From NCBI GenBank assembly GCA_964540815.1, contig CAZIOH010000019.1, forward strand, positions 1-64,000: a DNA stretch of 64,000 bases, read 5' to 3'. How positions within the stretch are numbered: position 1 is the first letter of the stretch; every line of letters starts with the position of its first letter. This document shows, in pieces, positions 1 through 10,703 of this stretch. The translations under genes were made by a program, and so were the position numbers. The notes below the pieces were generated by a model. It did not search any database. It saw only the letters and a list, made by a program, of their open reading frames with translations, and was not told the DNA's origin. The DNA is from CAZIOH01 sp964540815. GTDB lineage: Bacteria > Myxococcota_A > Polyangia > Fen-1088.

Positions 1-800
1 GGGCAGGGGGCGTACCGTCCTTGGTGGGCTCGGGGGGCGCTCCGTCTTTGGGCTCGGGGGGCGCTCCGTCTTTGGGCTCTGGGGGCGCTCCGCCCGTGGG
101 CTCTGGGGGCGCTCCGCCCCTGGGCTCTGGGGGCGCTCCGCCCCTGGTGGGCTCGGGGGGCGCTCCGCCCCTGGGCACGGGCGGCGAGCCCGTCGCGGGG
201 CACATCGGGATGGGAGGTGAGATCGTCGGGTCGGGTGGGGCCGCGACCCCACCTCCGGGGACTCTCTCAGTCGAGGTTCGCGACCTCGACGCGGACGGCA
301 CGGACGAAGTGATCATGGTCGACAACACCACCGGGGTCGCGACGGTCGTCGAGGACGAACCGGGTCAGCCGGTCGCCGAGCCACTGCCTGCCGGCTTTGC
401 CGGACGGGTGGTCTTTGGCGACTTCGACGGGGACGGCTCGACCGATCTCGCCTTTCTCGCACTCCTCCCCCCCTTGGCCCTCGGATCCGGGGCCACGGTT
501 CAGGTGCTCGTGACCTTGAACAATCGGTTGGCGGGCGTGTTCGCTCCGCCTGACGTCTACGACCTGGTCGGGATGCAGGCTGATGTGGCTCTGCCGTTCC
601 TGTCGCTGGATGTCGAAGGCGACGGCCAACTGGACCTGCGGGTGCTCGGCAGCGGCGTCACCGAGCTTCTCGTGAATGACGGCCGCGGTGATTTCACGAT
701 CGCAGCACCGACACCGGTGGTGGGCTTCCTCAGCCCGCACGGCGCATCCACCTGCCTGGGCTGTGGCGTCGTCAATCCCGCGGCTCGGGCGGTGCCGTAG
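1..800 (+). CDS. FG-GAP/VCBS-like repeat protein, 5' end cut by the window
   Basis: The frame is open to the window edge, so the N-terminus is missing; the first TTG, at position 21, is only the first start codon in view. The visible part opens with six near-identical 24-bp repeats encoding GSGGAP-type octapeptides, a flexible Gly/Pro linker like those behind the lipobox of other lipoproteins here. It then has Asp/Gly calcium-loop motifs (DLDADGTDE, GDFDGDGSTD, LDVEGDGQLD) typical of FG-GAP/VCBS beta-propeller blades. About four blades are visible, fewer than a full seven-bladed propeller. It is probably an exported or surface protein; the function is unknown. Its 3' end overlaps the convergent acetyltransferase gene by 29 bp. 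Confidence 0.7.
   Translation, partial: AGGVPSLVGSGGAPSLGSGGAPSLGSGGAPPVGSGGAPPLGSGGAPPLVGSGGAPPLGTGGEPVAGHIGMGGEIVGSGGAATPPPGTLSVEVRDLDADGTDEVIMVDNTTGVATVVEDEPGQPVAEPLPAGFAGRVVFGDFDGDGSTDLAFLALLPPLALGSGATVQVLVTLNNRLAGVFAPPDVYDLVGMQADVALPFLSLDVEGDGQLDLRVLGSGVTELLVNDGRGDFTIAAPTPVVGFLSPHGASTCLGCGVVNPAARAVP
26..172 (+). repeat. 24-bp tandem repeat, six copies, in coding sequence
   Basis: Units at 26-49, 50-73, 74-97, 98-121, 122-145 and 149-172 differ at only a few bases. A 3-bp insertion (146-148) separates the last unit. Each encodes an eight-residue GSGGAP-x-x block, so copy-number change would keep the reading frame and only lengthen or shorten the linker. Confidence 0.9.
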
Positions 801-2121
801 CCGCGGAGGCGGGCACGGGCTGCCGCGCCCGATGGCGCTTGCGAATTGCGCGGGCGGCCCGGACCAGCGACATGACCGAGCGCCCGAGCCGGGTGGTGGC
901 GATGGCCATCGAGACGAGCGGGCGGCGTCCGGGCCAGAGCTTGTCGATGTAGGAGCCTTCGGCGGCCCCGCTGTCCCAGAAGTCGAGGTCGCCGAGGCTC
1001 GGCTCCCCGTACATGCGGGTCAGGAACTCCATCTCGTTGAGGACCCCCGGGGAGACCTTCGCCAGGTCGGGGCGCCAGCCGATCTTGAAGGCGAAGCCCG
1101 CGCGGCCCGAGACGAAGTTGCTGGTGCTGGCGATGACCTCCCCGTCGAGGAGGAGCTCGGTGAAGACCGCGCGCTCCTCCCCGGCGAACCGGGCGACCGC
1201 CTCGCGGAAGAAGCCCTCGTCGGCGGGGTTCGATCGGAGAGAGGTCCTGGTCTCGCCCTTCCATCCCCGGTGCTCGAGATCGAGGAAGGCCTCCACCGAC
1301 GGCGCGCGAATGCCGCCTCGCCGATGCAGGGCCCAGGAGACGCTGCCCTGCTCCTCGAGGCGCCGCCGGCGCCGGCGGAGATCGCGGCCCTGCGCGCTCA
1401 GGTTCGCCTCGATCCGCGCGCGATCGGCGAACGGCTCCAGCACCGAGCGGGTGTGCACGTTCCACTCCTCGTGATCGACGTGTCCGCCGTGCGCGGCCGT
1501 CGCCTGCGCGATGAGCGCGAACGTCGGGCCATCCCCCCAGGTGCCCTCGAGCTCGAGGCCGTGACCGCGCCAGATCTGGGTCGACGCGAGGTGCTCGACC
1601 AGCGCCGCGAGCGCTTCGGCGGCGTGGGCCCGATCGAGGAGAATACCGCTCGAGAACGAGTGGCGCGAGCGATAGGCCACGAGGTGGGGAAGCGGAAACG
1701 CGCGCGTGCCCTTGACCCACTCGAAGATGCCCATCCCCACCAGGCGCGCCGCCGCCGGCTCCCCGGCCGTCTCCCCCGCATGCCCGTCGGTCGCGGACTC
1801 CGGGGCGCGCTCGACTCGAATCGCGAGGGCACGTACGTCGGGGTCGAGGTATCGCAATGCCGGTAGCACGAAATGTGGCGAGAGGTAGGCGTTTGGCTCG
1901 AGCGCGCGGGCCTCCAGGCTCGACCAGGCCCGCACCACGTCGGGGTCGAGCGCGCGCGCGTTCGACACCCGCACCGTGAATGGACGGCCGCTGCTCCGGC
2001 TGCTCCTCCCCGGAAGCCCGCGCATCAGTCGGGCGCTCGCTCGGTTGGATTCTCCCCCCAAGGTGGGTCGCGCCTTTGGAAATCCTCCGAGGCTCCGATG
2101 ATTGGGTCCACGCCCGGACAT
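772..2121 (-). CDS. GNAT-family acetyltransferase, CelD/BcsL-like (Acetyltransf_6)
   Basis: A protein of about 449 residues with the two-lobed FemAB-like layout of the CelD/BcsL acetyltransferases found in cellulose and exopolysaccharide loci. The C-terminal lobe carries the recognisable run LDLEHRGWKG, then a 'GEVIASTSNFVSGRAGFAFK' segment and 'KVSPGVLNEMEFL', which fit this family. By inference it acetylates a sugar or lipid-linked intermediate of the neighbouring polysaccharide pathway; the substrate is not visible. The start is uncertain. The 2121 ATG leaves only 26 bp to the divergent gene and has no ribosome-binding site; ATG 2025 or a GTG near 1995 is as likely and would leave room for a promoter. 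Confidence 0.75.
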   Translation of the reverse strand: MSGRGPNHRSLGGFPKARPTLGGESNRASARLMRGLPGRSSRSSGRPFTVRVSNARALDPDVVRAWSSLEARALEPNAYLSPHFVLPALRYLDPDVRALAIRVERAPESATDGHAGETAGEPAAARLVGMGIFEWVKGTRAFPLPHLVAYRSRHSFSSGILLDRAHAAEALAALVEHLASTQIWRGHGLELEGTWGDGPTFALIAQATAAHGGHVDHEEWNVHTRSVLEPFADRARIEANLSAQGRDLRRRRRRLEEQGSVSWALHRRGGIRAPSVEAFLDLEHRGWKGETRTSLRSNPADEGFFREAVARFAGEERAVFTELLLDGEVIASTSNFVSGRAGFAFKIGWRPDLAKVSPGVLNEMEFLTRMYGEPSLGDLDFWDSGAAEGSYIDKLWPGRRPLVSMAIATTRLGRSVMSLVRAARAIRKRHRARQPVPASAATAPPEPRD

Positions 2122-2129
2122 GGTAATCT
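2102..2129 (+). promoter_or_regulatory. possible sigma70-type promoter for the polysaccharide operon
   Basis: TTGGGT (2102-2107) is followed after 16 bp by TAATCT (2124-2129), 18 bp before the ATG at 2148. It would overlap the longest version of the divergent acetyltransferase gene, which argues for a shorter N-terminus of that protein. This is a visual match only. Confidence 0.3.
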
Positions 2130-2147
2130 GGGCACGCCAAAACCACT

Positions 2148-3335
2148 ATGCCGAGCTTGATGGAGAGGGCGGAAAGAGCGACCGCCTACCTGCGTGAGAA
2201 GAATCTCGACCGGTGGGTGGGTGGCTACGCCCGTTTCCTGGCCACGCGGGCCGCCACCGAGGTCGCCGCCAGTGCGCGCGCCAGGCTGACCCGGTCCGGA
2301 CCAGCCGCCGGGCCGCGCCACTTGCTCTTTGCCTTTTGCGACCACTATGAGCCGCTGTGGCGAACCCAGGATCGGGCGCTCGGCTCGGCCCGGGTCGACC
2401 GCTGGCTCGAGGGCTACCCGCGGATGGTCGCCGGCTTTCGCGACAGCGAAGGCTTCGCCCCCCGCCACTCCTTCTTCTTTCCAGGGGAGGAGTACGCTCC
2501 AGAGTACCTCGAGAAGCTGGCGGCGCTGGCCGGGCGAGGGTTCGGCGAGGTCGAGCTGCACCTGCACCACGACGGCGACACCGCCCCGCACCTCGCTCAG
2601 CTGATCGCCGAGTACCTGCACCTCTTCGCCGCCCACGGCCACCTCGCGCGCGGCGCGGATGGTCGGCCCCGGTTCGGGTTCATCCACGGCAACTGGTGCC
2701 TCGCCAACGCGCGCGCCGATGGACGCTGGTGCGGCGTCGACGCGGAGTTGCCGTTGCTCCACGCGGCGGGTTGCTACGCGGACTTCACCTTCCCGGCGGC
2801 CCCCGACGAATCCCAGCCGGGCATCGTCAATCGCATCTACTGGCCCGAGGGCGATCTGGCGCGCCGCCGCTCCTATGAGACCGGCAGCCCGGCGCGGGTG
2901 GGGGAACGCCGCGACGATCGCATCCTCATGATCGAGGGCCCGCTGGCGATCACCCTGCGCTCGGCCAGCCGCCCGGTTCCGCGCATCGAGGCGGCGGACG
3001 TGAACGCCCGCGATCCGGCGACCCCCGCCCGGGTCCGCAGCTGGGTCCGCCAGGGGATCGGCGTGGTCGGCCGGCCCGAGTGGGTCTTCGTCAAGGTTCA
3101 CACCCACGGCACGCAGGAGGCGCAGAGCCAGTCGCTGCTCGGTGACGGTGGCCGCGCGCTGCACACCATCCTCACCACGCAGTACAATGACGGCCAGCGC
3201 TGGCGCCTGCACTACGTGACCGCCCGCGAGATGTACAACATCGCGATGGCCGCGATGGACGGGTACGCGGGCGATCCGGGGGGCTACCGAGACTACGTGT
3301 TGCCTCCGCCGCCGGTGGCCCGCAAAACAGGGTAA
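2148..3335 (+). CDS. polysaccharide deacetylase-like protein
   Basis: A 395-residue protein without an export signal. It has metal-site-like elements of the NodB/carbohydrate esterase 4 fold: 'FCDHYEPLW' near residue 64, the His-rich 'ELHLHHDGDT' near residue 145, 'FIHGNW' and a late 'VKVHTHGTQE'. Proteins of this kind occur in exopolysaccharide loci, where N- or O-deacetylation of a glycan precursor is the expected role. The canonical NodB TFDDG motif is not present, so catalysis is inferred from layout and context rather than seen. It is followed after 13 bp by the oxidoreductase fusion and is probably in one operon with it. Confidence 0.6.
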   Translation: MPSLMERAERATAYLREKNLDRWVGGYARFLATRAATEVAASARARLTRSGPAAGPRHLLFAFCDHYEPLWRTQDRALGSARVDRWLEGYPRMVAGFRDSEGFAPRHSFFFPGEEYAPEYLEKLAALAGRGFGEVELHLHHDGDTAPHLAQLIAEYLHLFAAHGHLARGADGRPRFGFIHGNWCLANARADGRWCGVDAELPLLHAAGCYADFTFPAAPDESQPGIVNRIYWPEGDLARRRSYETGSPARVGERRDDRILMIEGPLAITLRSASRPVPRIEAADVNARDPATPARVRSWVRQGIGVVGRPEWVFVKVHTHGTQEAQSQSLLGDGGRALHTILTTQYNDGQRWRLHYVTAREMYNIAMAAMDGYAGDPGGYRDYVLPPPPVARKTG

Positions 3336-3348
3336 GGGGACGAAACCC

Positions 3349-5502
3349 ATGAGTCAGTCACAACCGCAGCCCGTTCGAGATCTGCACGCTTCATCCAATC
3401 CGTCGCCTCCGCCGCATAGCTCGGGCGCCACGCGCGAGGCGAACGGCGCGCATTCGCCGGCCCAGCGCCGGTTCCGGGTGGGACTGGTCGGGGCTGGACA
3501 CATCAGCGAGTTTCACGTGCTGGCGCTCCGGCGCATCCCGTACGTGGAGATCGTGGGGGTGGTCGATCTCGATCGCGCGAAGGCCGACGCCCTCGGCGCG
3601 AAGTTCAACCTCCCGGTGATGGTCGGAATCGCGGACCTGCGGGCGGCCGGGGCCGACGTGATCCACGTGCTGACGCCGCCCCACACCCACGCGGCGGTCG
3701 CCACCGAGGCCCTCGATCTCGGCTGTCACGTGTTCGTCGAAAAGCCGCTGGCCACCGACGTCGGCGATTGCATCCGGCTGCGCGATCTCGCCAAGGCCAA
3801 GGGGCTCGAGGTCGGGGTCTCGCACTCGCTGCTCTTCGATCCTCAGATCCGGGCGGCGCTGGCGGCCGTGCGACGGGGCGAGATCGGCGAGGTCATCGGC
3901 GTCGATATCCTGCGCAGCTCGATGTACCCCCCCTACGGCGGTGGTCCGCTGCCGCCGCAGTATCGCACCGCGGGCTACCCTTTTCGCGATCTCGGGATCC
4001 ACGCGCTCTACGTCCTCGAGGCCCTCCTCGGCCCGATCCAGAAGGTGGACGCGACCTGGCGGGCCGGGACCGGGGACGCCAACCTGGCCTTCAACGACTG
4101 GCGGGTGCTGGTGACCTGCGAGAAGGGCCTCGGGCAGGTGCAGCTGTCTTGGGGGGTGCGCCCGCTACAGCACCAGATCATCATCCAGGGCAGCAAGGGC
4201 GTCATGCGCCTGGATCTCTTCCTCATGTTCCAGGCGCGCCGGATGGCCCTGCCTCTGCCGAAGGCGGCCGAGCGGATTGTCAACGCCCTGACCGACTCGA
4301 TCCAGCCGCTCATCGACGTGCCCACCAACGTGGTGGCCTTCGCCCGCAAGAAGATCCGCCAGTACCACGGCGTGCAGGAGCTGATCATCGCCTTCTACCA
4401 GGCGCTGGCGGACGGGACGCGGCCACCGGCGACGGCGGCGGACGCGGTGTCGGTGGTCAAGTGGACCGAGGAGGTGGCGCGGGCCGCCGACCGCGATCAG
4501 GAGGCCATCGAGGACCGCTTCAAGCTGTCGCTCCACGTCCCGTACCTGGTGACCGGGGCCTCGGGCGGGCTCGGCTCGGCGGTGGTGGACCGGCTGCTGG
4601 CGGAGGGGGCCGGGCCGGTGCGGGTGCTGGTGCGGCGCCTGCCAGAGCGGCCGCGCGACGGCGTGGAGTACGTGCGCGGGGATCTGGGGGATCCGGTGGC
4701 GGTCGAGCGCGCGGTCCGGGGCGCGGCCTGCGTGATTCACGCCGGCGCGACCATGAAGGGCGGCTGGATCGAGCACCAGGGGGGCACCATCGAGGGGACC
4801 CGCAACGTCCTCGCGGCGTGCCGGACCCACGGGGTGCGCAAGCTGGTGCACGTGAGCTCGATGTCGGTCATCGACTGGGCGGACGGCGCGCCGTTCTCGA
4901 CGGTGGACGAGAGCACGCCGTTCGAGGGCCGGGCCGAGGAGCGGGGCTCGTACACGCGCGCCAAGCTCGAGGCGGAGAAGCTGGTGGCCGAGGCGTCGGC
5001 GGCCGGGTTGCCCACGGTGATCTTGCGGCCGGGACAGATCTTCGGGCGGCGCATACCCCTCATGACCGGCGCGATCGCCCGGCGGGCGGCCGGGCGGTAC
5101 GTCGTGCTCGGCGACGGTGAGATGCCCTTGCCGCTCGTCTACATCGACGACGTGGTGGACGCCATCCTGGCCGCCAGCAAGAGCGAGCTGCACCGGGGCG
5201 AGGTCATCCAGCTCGTGGATCCCGAGCCGTGGACCCAGAACCAGGTCCTGGCCGAGGTGGCGGGGGCCTCCGCGCGGGTGGTGCGGGTACCCCGGGGGGC
5301 GGTGATGGCCATCGGCCGCGCGTCGGAGCTGGCGCTCGGGCTCATCGGCAAGCCGTCCCCGGTCGCACCCTATCGCCTGCGCTCGGCCCTGGCCCTGCGC
5401 CGGTTCGAGAGCCAGAACGCCGTGCGCCTGCTCGGCTGGCGTCCGCGGGTCGGCGTTCGCCAGGGCCTTGCTCTCGGCACGAACGCCACTCCAGGCGGCT
5501 GA
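3349..5502 (+). CDS. fusion of Gfo/Idh/MocA oxidoreductase and SDR epimerase/dehydratase
   Basis: A single 717-residue frame joins two enzymes normally encoded apart. Residues about 43-390 are a Gfo/Idh/MocA oxidoreductase, with nucleotide-binding motif VGLVGAGHISEFH and the family signature EKPLATD. Residues about 399-710 are an extended short-chain dehydrogenase with VTGASGGLGS and the catalytic pair Y535/K539 (YTRAK). Both use NAD(P)-type cofactors on nucleotide sugars. The fusion suggests consecutive oxidation and epimerisation, reduction or dehydration of one sugar with little release of a keto intermediate. The first 40 residues are low-complexity. I see no frameshift or internal start that would split it; a second, unfused Gfo/Idh/MocA + SDR pair lies at 8421-10633. 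Confidence 0.85.
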   Translation: MSQSQPQPVRDLHASSNPSPPPHSSGATREANGAHSPAQRRFRVGLVGAGHISEFHVLALRRIPYVEIVGVVDLDRAKADALGAKFNLPVMVGIADLRAAGADVIHVLTPPHTHAAVATEALDLGCHVFVEKPLATDVGDCIRLRDLAKAKGLEVGVSHSLLFDPQIRAALAAVRRGEIGEVIGVDILRSSMYPPYGGGPLPPQYRTAGYPFRDLGIHALYVLEALLGPIQKVDATWRAGTGDANLAFNDWRVLVTCEKGLGQVQLSWGVRPLQHQIIIQGSKGVMRLDLFLMFQARRMALPLPKAAERIVNALTDSIQPLIDVPTNVVAFARKKIRQYHGVQELIIAFYQALADGTRPPATAADAVSVVKWTEEVARAADRDQEAIEDRFKLSLHVPYLVTGASGGLGSAVVDRLLAEGAGPVRVLVRRLPERPRDGVEYVRGDLGDPVAVERAVRGAACVIHAGATMKGGWIEHQGGTIEGTRNVLAACRTHGVRKLVHVSSMSVIDWADGAPFSTVDESTPFEGRAEERGSYTRAKLEAEKLVAEASAAGLPTVILRPGQIFGRRIPLMTGAIARRAAGRYVVLGDGEMPLPLVYIDDVVDAILAASKSELHRGEVIQLVDPEPWTQNQVLAEVAGASARVVRVPRGAVMAIGRASELALGLIGKPSPVAPYRLRSALALRRFESQNAVRLLGWRPRVGVRQGLALGTNATPGG

Positions 5503-5616
5503 GTCGCGCAGCCCGGGGACGTTCTGGCCCAGCCAAGCCCCGTCCTCGTCCACGTGTTGGGGCTGGAAGTTACGGAGACCGGTGGCGAAAGCCCGGTCAG
5601 ATATGATGGACCTGGG

Positions 5617-6973
5617 ATGTTCATCCTTCCGACTCTGGTCGTCCTGTTCACCTACGTGTTCTGGCGACCTCACGAGATCTACGAGACGCTGCGGCCGCTC
5701 ACCATCTACGCGGTGGTGGCGCTGGCGCTCTACGGGTACGTGCTCGATGCGCGGGTGGGCGCGAACCGTCTTCGGGGCTCGCCCCTGCTCGGATTGCTGG
5801 CCGCGCTGGTGGTGTGGTGCGTGATCACCGTGGCGATCAAGGCGCCCGAAACGCTCGGGGATCAGCTGGCCCGCTTCGGCGTGGCCTTCGTGCTGTTCGT
5901 GCTGGTGTCCGAGGGGCTGCAGAGCTGGCGGGCCCTCACCGCGATGTGCGGGCTGCTCCTCGCCTTCACGGTCGCGCTGTCCGCCATCGGGGTGCACCAG
6001 GGGCTCTCGCCGAGCCGCTGCTTCGCGCGGACCGACTCCGGCGTGGAGGCCTCCGAGACCGCCAGCATCGAGCAGCGCCTGTGCGACACGCGCGCGGACT
6101 GCTACGTGGATGCTCCCCCGGGCGCGGAGTTCATGTGCGAGCACGTCGGTGTGCTCGGCACCCGCTCCATCGGTGGACGGGTACGCTACCGCGGCATCCT
6201 CGAGGATCCCAACGAGCTCGCCTGGGTGCTGAGCATGGGGTTGCCCCTGTCGTTCGGGTTCTTCGAGCAGCGCCGCACCAAGCTGCGCCTCGGCTTGCTG
6301 GCCGTGACCCTGGTGCTGGCCGGGGCCTGCACCATCTTCACGCAGTCGCGGGGGGGCCAGCTCGCGATGCTGGCCACCATCGGGGTGTACGTGGTGCGGC
6401 GCTACCGATGGCGGGGGGTGGGGCTCGGTCTGGTGCTGGCCTTGCCGCTGCTCCTCCTCGGTGGGCGCTCGGGCGAGGAGGCCGAGTCGTCGTCGATCGA
6501 GCGCCTCGAGTGCTGGTCCGAGGCGCTGTCGATGTTTCGCGAGAACCCCGCCACCGGGGTGGGGGCGGGGCAGTTCACCGAGCACCACTTCCTCACGGCC
6601 CACAACTCGTTCCTGCTGACGCTGGCCGAGCTCGGCCCGATCGGCTACGTGCTGTGGACCCTGGCGCTGTACTACGCCTTCAAGGTCACGGTGCGCGTGC
6701 AGATCGAGCTGGCCGACCGGCCGGAGGCGCGCGACGCCCGCATCTGGGCGATGGCGCTCCTGGCGTCGCTGACGGGCCTGGCGGTCTCGGCCTTCTTCCT
6801 GTCGATTGCCTACCACACGGCCCTGTGGATCTACCTCGGGCTCACGGGCACGCTCTATGCGGCCGTGCGCAAGGATCTGCCCGAGTTCCAGGTTCCTCTC
6901 ACCTGGCGGGACGTGGCGATGGTGTGTGGCGCGGATCTCGGCCTTGGACTGGCCATCGCCACGTACCTGCGCT

Positions 6974-6987
<14 letters not shown>
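5617..6987 (+). CDS. O-antigen ligase / Wzy-type polymerase family membrane protein
   Basis: A polytopic membrane protein of 456 residues with about ten hydrophobic segments. A large hydrophilic loop (about residues 120-200, containing several Cys) and the 'GVGAGQFTEHHFLTAHNSFLL' region fit the Wzy_C family, where conserved Arg and His residues handle undecaprenyl-linked glycans. It should polymerise or ligate the repeat unit made by this locus at the periplasmic face of the inner membrane. I chose ATG 5617 because the 21 residues before it are hydrophilic and the protein then begins directly with a membrane segment (MFILPTLVVLF). It overlaps the end of the convergent glycosyltransferase by 14 bp. 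Confidence 0.8.
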
Positions 6988-8314
<1,327 letters not shown>

Positions 8315-8420
8315 AACCGGCGCGCACCCCGATCCGTGAGATCCGACCGGCGCCTGGGTGGAAAAGATCGCCCACGCCGAACTGGACGGGGACCGGCCGC
8401 CCGCCGATGATCGCAGCGGC

Positions 8421-9560
8421 ATGACGCTCAAGATCGCGCTCGTGGGTTGTGGAAAGATCGCCGACGGGCACGTCGAGGAGATCCAGAAGCTCCCGGGGCG
8501 TGCGCGGGTGGTGGCGGTGTGTGATCGCGAGCTGCTCATGGCCGAGCAGATGGCGGTGCGCTACGGCCTGCCGGCCCACTACGATTCCTACGAGCGGATG
8601 CTCGAGCGCGAGCGCCCCGACGTCGTGCACATCACCACGCCGCCCCAGTCCCACCTGCCGCTGGCGCGGCTGGCGCTCGCGGCGGGGTGCCACCTCTACG
8701 TCGAGAAGCCGCTGGCCCTCGACCACGCGGACGCGACGGCGCTGGTGAACGCGGTCGCGGCGGCCGGCAAGAAGATGACCATCGGCTACACCTACCTCTT
8801 CGATCCGCCGGCGCTCGAGATGCGGAGCCTCATCGCGGAGGGTGCCGTCGGCAAGGTGGTGCACGTCGAGAGCTGGTACGGCTACAGCCTGCACGGGCAG
8901 TTCGGCTCGGCCATCCTGGCGGATCCGGGACACTGGGTGCATTCCTTGCCCGGCAAGCTGTTCCACAACAACGTCGATCACGTCCTCAACAAGCTGACCG
9001 AGTTCGTGGCCGACGACGCGCCCGCGCTCGATGCCCGGGCCTGGCGCCGGCACCCCGTGCACTTCGGCGACGCGCGCGACCAGATGCAAGACGAGCTGCG
9101 CCTGACCCTGGTGGGCCAGGAGACCTCGGCCTACGGGACCTTCAGCTCGCACGTCAAGCCAGCCGCCCACTTCGTGCGCGTCTACGGCGAGAAGAACATC
9201 ATGCACGTGGACTACGTCAGCCGCAGCGTCACGCTCGAGCCGGGGGCCACGCTGCCGTCGGCGGTCGGGCGGCTGGTGCCGCCGCTCGGACAGGCGCTGC
9301 AGCTCCTGCGAGCGGGGGCCCGCAACGGCGCGGCCTTCGCGCGCGGCGACTTCCACTTCTTCTCGGGGCTCAACCGGCTCATCGCCAGCTTCTACGACTG
9401 CATCCTCGAGGACGGACCGCTGCCGATCGCCACCCGCGACATGCTGCGGGTCTCGGCCTGGATGGAGCGTATCTTCGCCCAGATCGCCGCCGGTCATGCC
9501 GCCCCCGCCGCTGGCGCGCCCGCGCCCGGGCCCGGCGTCTCCCGGGAGGTGGCCCGATGA
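8421..9560 (+). CDS. Gfo/Idh/MocA family oxidoreductase
   Basis: A 379-residue NAD(P)-dependent sugar oxidoreductase. The N-terminus KIALVGCGKIADGHVEE gives the Rossmann nucleotide-binding loop, and VEKPLALDHADA carries the family's catalytic Lys. The C-terminal part has the alpha/beta substrate domain with 'HWVHSLPGKLFHNNVDH'. The start at ATG 8421 places the Rossmann strand at the N-terminus as usual for the family. Its stop overlaps the next gene's start (ATGA at 9557-9560), so the two are translationally coupled. With the SDR they reproduce, as separate genes, the pair fused at 3349-5502. Confidence 0.85.
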   Translation: MTLKIALVGCGKIADGHVEEIQKLPGRARVVAVCDRELLMAEQMAVRYGLPAHYDSYERMLERERPDVVHITTPPQSHLPLARLALAAGCHLYVEKPLALDHADATALVNAVAAAGKKMTIGYTYLFDPPALEMRSLIAEGAVGKVVHVESWYGYSLHGQFGSAILADPGHWVHSLPGKLFHNNVDHVLNKLTEFVADDAPALDARAWRRHPVHFGDARDQMQDELRLTLVGQETSAYGTFSSHVKPAAHFVRVYGEKNIMHVDYVSRSVTLEPGATLPSAVGRLVPPLGQALQLLRAGARNGAAFARGDFHFFSGLNRLIASFYDCILEDGPLPIATRDMLRVSAWMERIFAQIAAGHAAPAAGAPAPGPGVSREVAR

Positions 9561-10633
9561 CCGCCTCCGGCGCGACGGCCCCGGGCGTGATCCCCGGCGG
9601 AGGCGCGCCGCCGCGGATCCTGATCACGGGCGCGACCGGCTTCCTCGGCGGCTCGCTGGTCGAGCGGCTGCTCGCCCACGGCGAGCGCCGGTTGCGGCTC
9701 ACCGTGCGCTCGGGGTCGCGGCGCGCGCGGGTGCTGGCGGCGGCGGCCCGTCACCCGGGTGCCGAGCTCGAATTCGTCGACGCCAACCTGGTCTCGCCGT
9801 CGGACGCGCGGCGCGCGGTCGAGGGGGTGGACGTGATCTATCACCTGGCGGCGTCGCTGCGCGGGGCGCCGGCCGACATGTTCCTCAACACCGTGGTCGC
9901 CTCGAAGAACCTGCTCGATGCCCTGCCGGCGGGGGCGGGGCGTCCGCGCGTGGTGCTGGTCAGCTCGTTCAGCGTCTACGGGGTGGCCGAGCTCGGACGG
10001 GGGGTGGTGGTGGACGAGCACACCCCGCTCGAGCCGCATCCCCAGAAGCGCGATCTGTACGCCCACGTCAAGCTGCGACAGGAGCGGCTGTTTCGCGAGT
10101 ACGCGGAGCGCCTCGGCTTCCCGCTGGTCGTGCTGCGGCCGGGCGTCATCTACGGACCGGGGGGGAGCGCCTTCTCGTCACGGGTGGGGCTCGATCTCTT
10201 CGGGCTCTTTCTCAACCTCGGTGGGCCGAACCTCCTGCCGCTGTCCTTCGTCGACAACTGCTCCGACGCCATGATCGTGGCCGCTCGGGCCCAGGCCGCA
10301 GGCGGTGAGGTCTACAACGTCAACGACGACGAGCTGCCCACCTGCGCCGAGTACCTCGCCGGCTACGAGCGGTCCGTCCGGCACCTGCGCACCTTGCGGA
10401 TACCGTATCCGGCCCTGAGCCTGCTGTCGCGCGCGGTCGAGCGCTACCACACCTGGTCGCGCGGCCAGTTGCCCGCCATCTTCACGCCGTACAAGAGCGC
10501 CACCACCTGGGGGGGCAATCGCTTCGACAACGGCAAGCTCAAGCGCCTCGGCTGGCGACAAGAGGTCCCCACCCCCGAGGGCCTGCGCCGCACCTTCGAC
10601 TGGCTCCGCTCCCAGCTCCCCAAGCCCCCCTGA
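9557..10633 (+). CDS. NAD-dependent epimerase/dehydratase (extended SDR)
   Basis: A 358-residue extended SDR. ILITGATGFLGGSLVERLL is the nucleotide-binding motif, VSSFSVYGVAE supplies the catalytic Ser region, and LYAHVK is the YxxxK pair. The C-terminal half, with 'GPNLLPLSFVDNCSDAMIVAA', resembles 3-beta-HSD/UDP-sugar epimerase members. It starts within the stop of the preceding oxidoreductase. A 15-residue Gly/Ala-rich leader precedes the Rossmann fold. By inference it processes the keto-sugar made by that oxidoreductase. Confidence 0.83.
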   Translation: MTASGATAPGVIPGGGAPPRILITGATGFLGGSLVERLLAHGERRLRLTVRSGSRRARVLAAAARHPGAELEFVDANLVSPSDARRAVEGVDVIYHLAASLRGAPADMFLNTVVASKNLLDALPAGAGRPRVVLVSSFSVYGVAELGRGVVVDEHTPLEPHPQKRDLYAHVKLRQERLFREYAERLGFPLVVLRPGVIYGPGGSAFSSRVGLDLFGLFLNLGGPNLLPLSFVDNCSDAMIVAARAQAAGGEVYNVNDDELPTCAEYLAGYERSVRHLRTLRIPYPALSLLSRAVERYHTWSRGQLPAIFTPYKSATTWGGNRFDNGKLKRLGWRQEVPTPEGLRRTFDWLRSQLPKPP

Positions 10634-10703
10634 CCCCTCTTCGCCCCCGCCTTCCAAGCCGTTCCCGTCGAAAAGAAAGGCGGGCTCGTCCTTCATCCGA
10701 AGG

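Noticed and set aside
557..2146. Long Arg/Pro-rich open frames on both strands over 0.5-2.1 kb
   Set aside because: They are alternative frames of the acetyltransferase gene in high-GC DNA; composition is Arg/Pro/Ala-skewed and no domain is visible.
8687..9556. An upstream extension of the SDR gene, making a 648-residue protein
   Set aside because: The extension lies out of frame over the Gfo/Idh/MocA gene and is Arg-rich noise; the real start is the ATGA at 9557.
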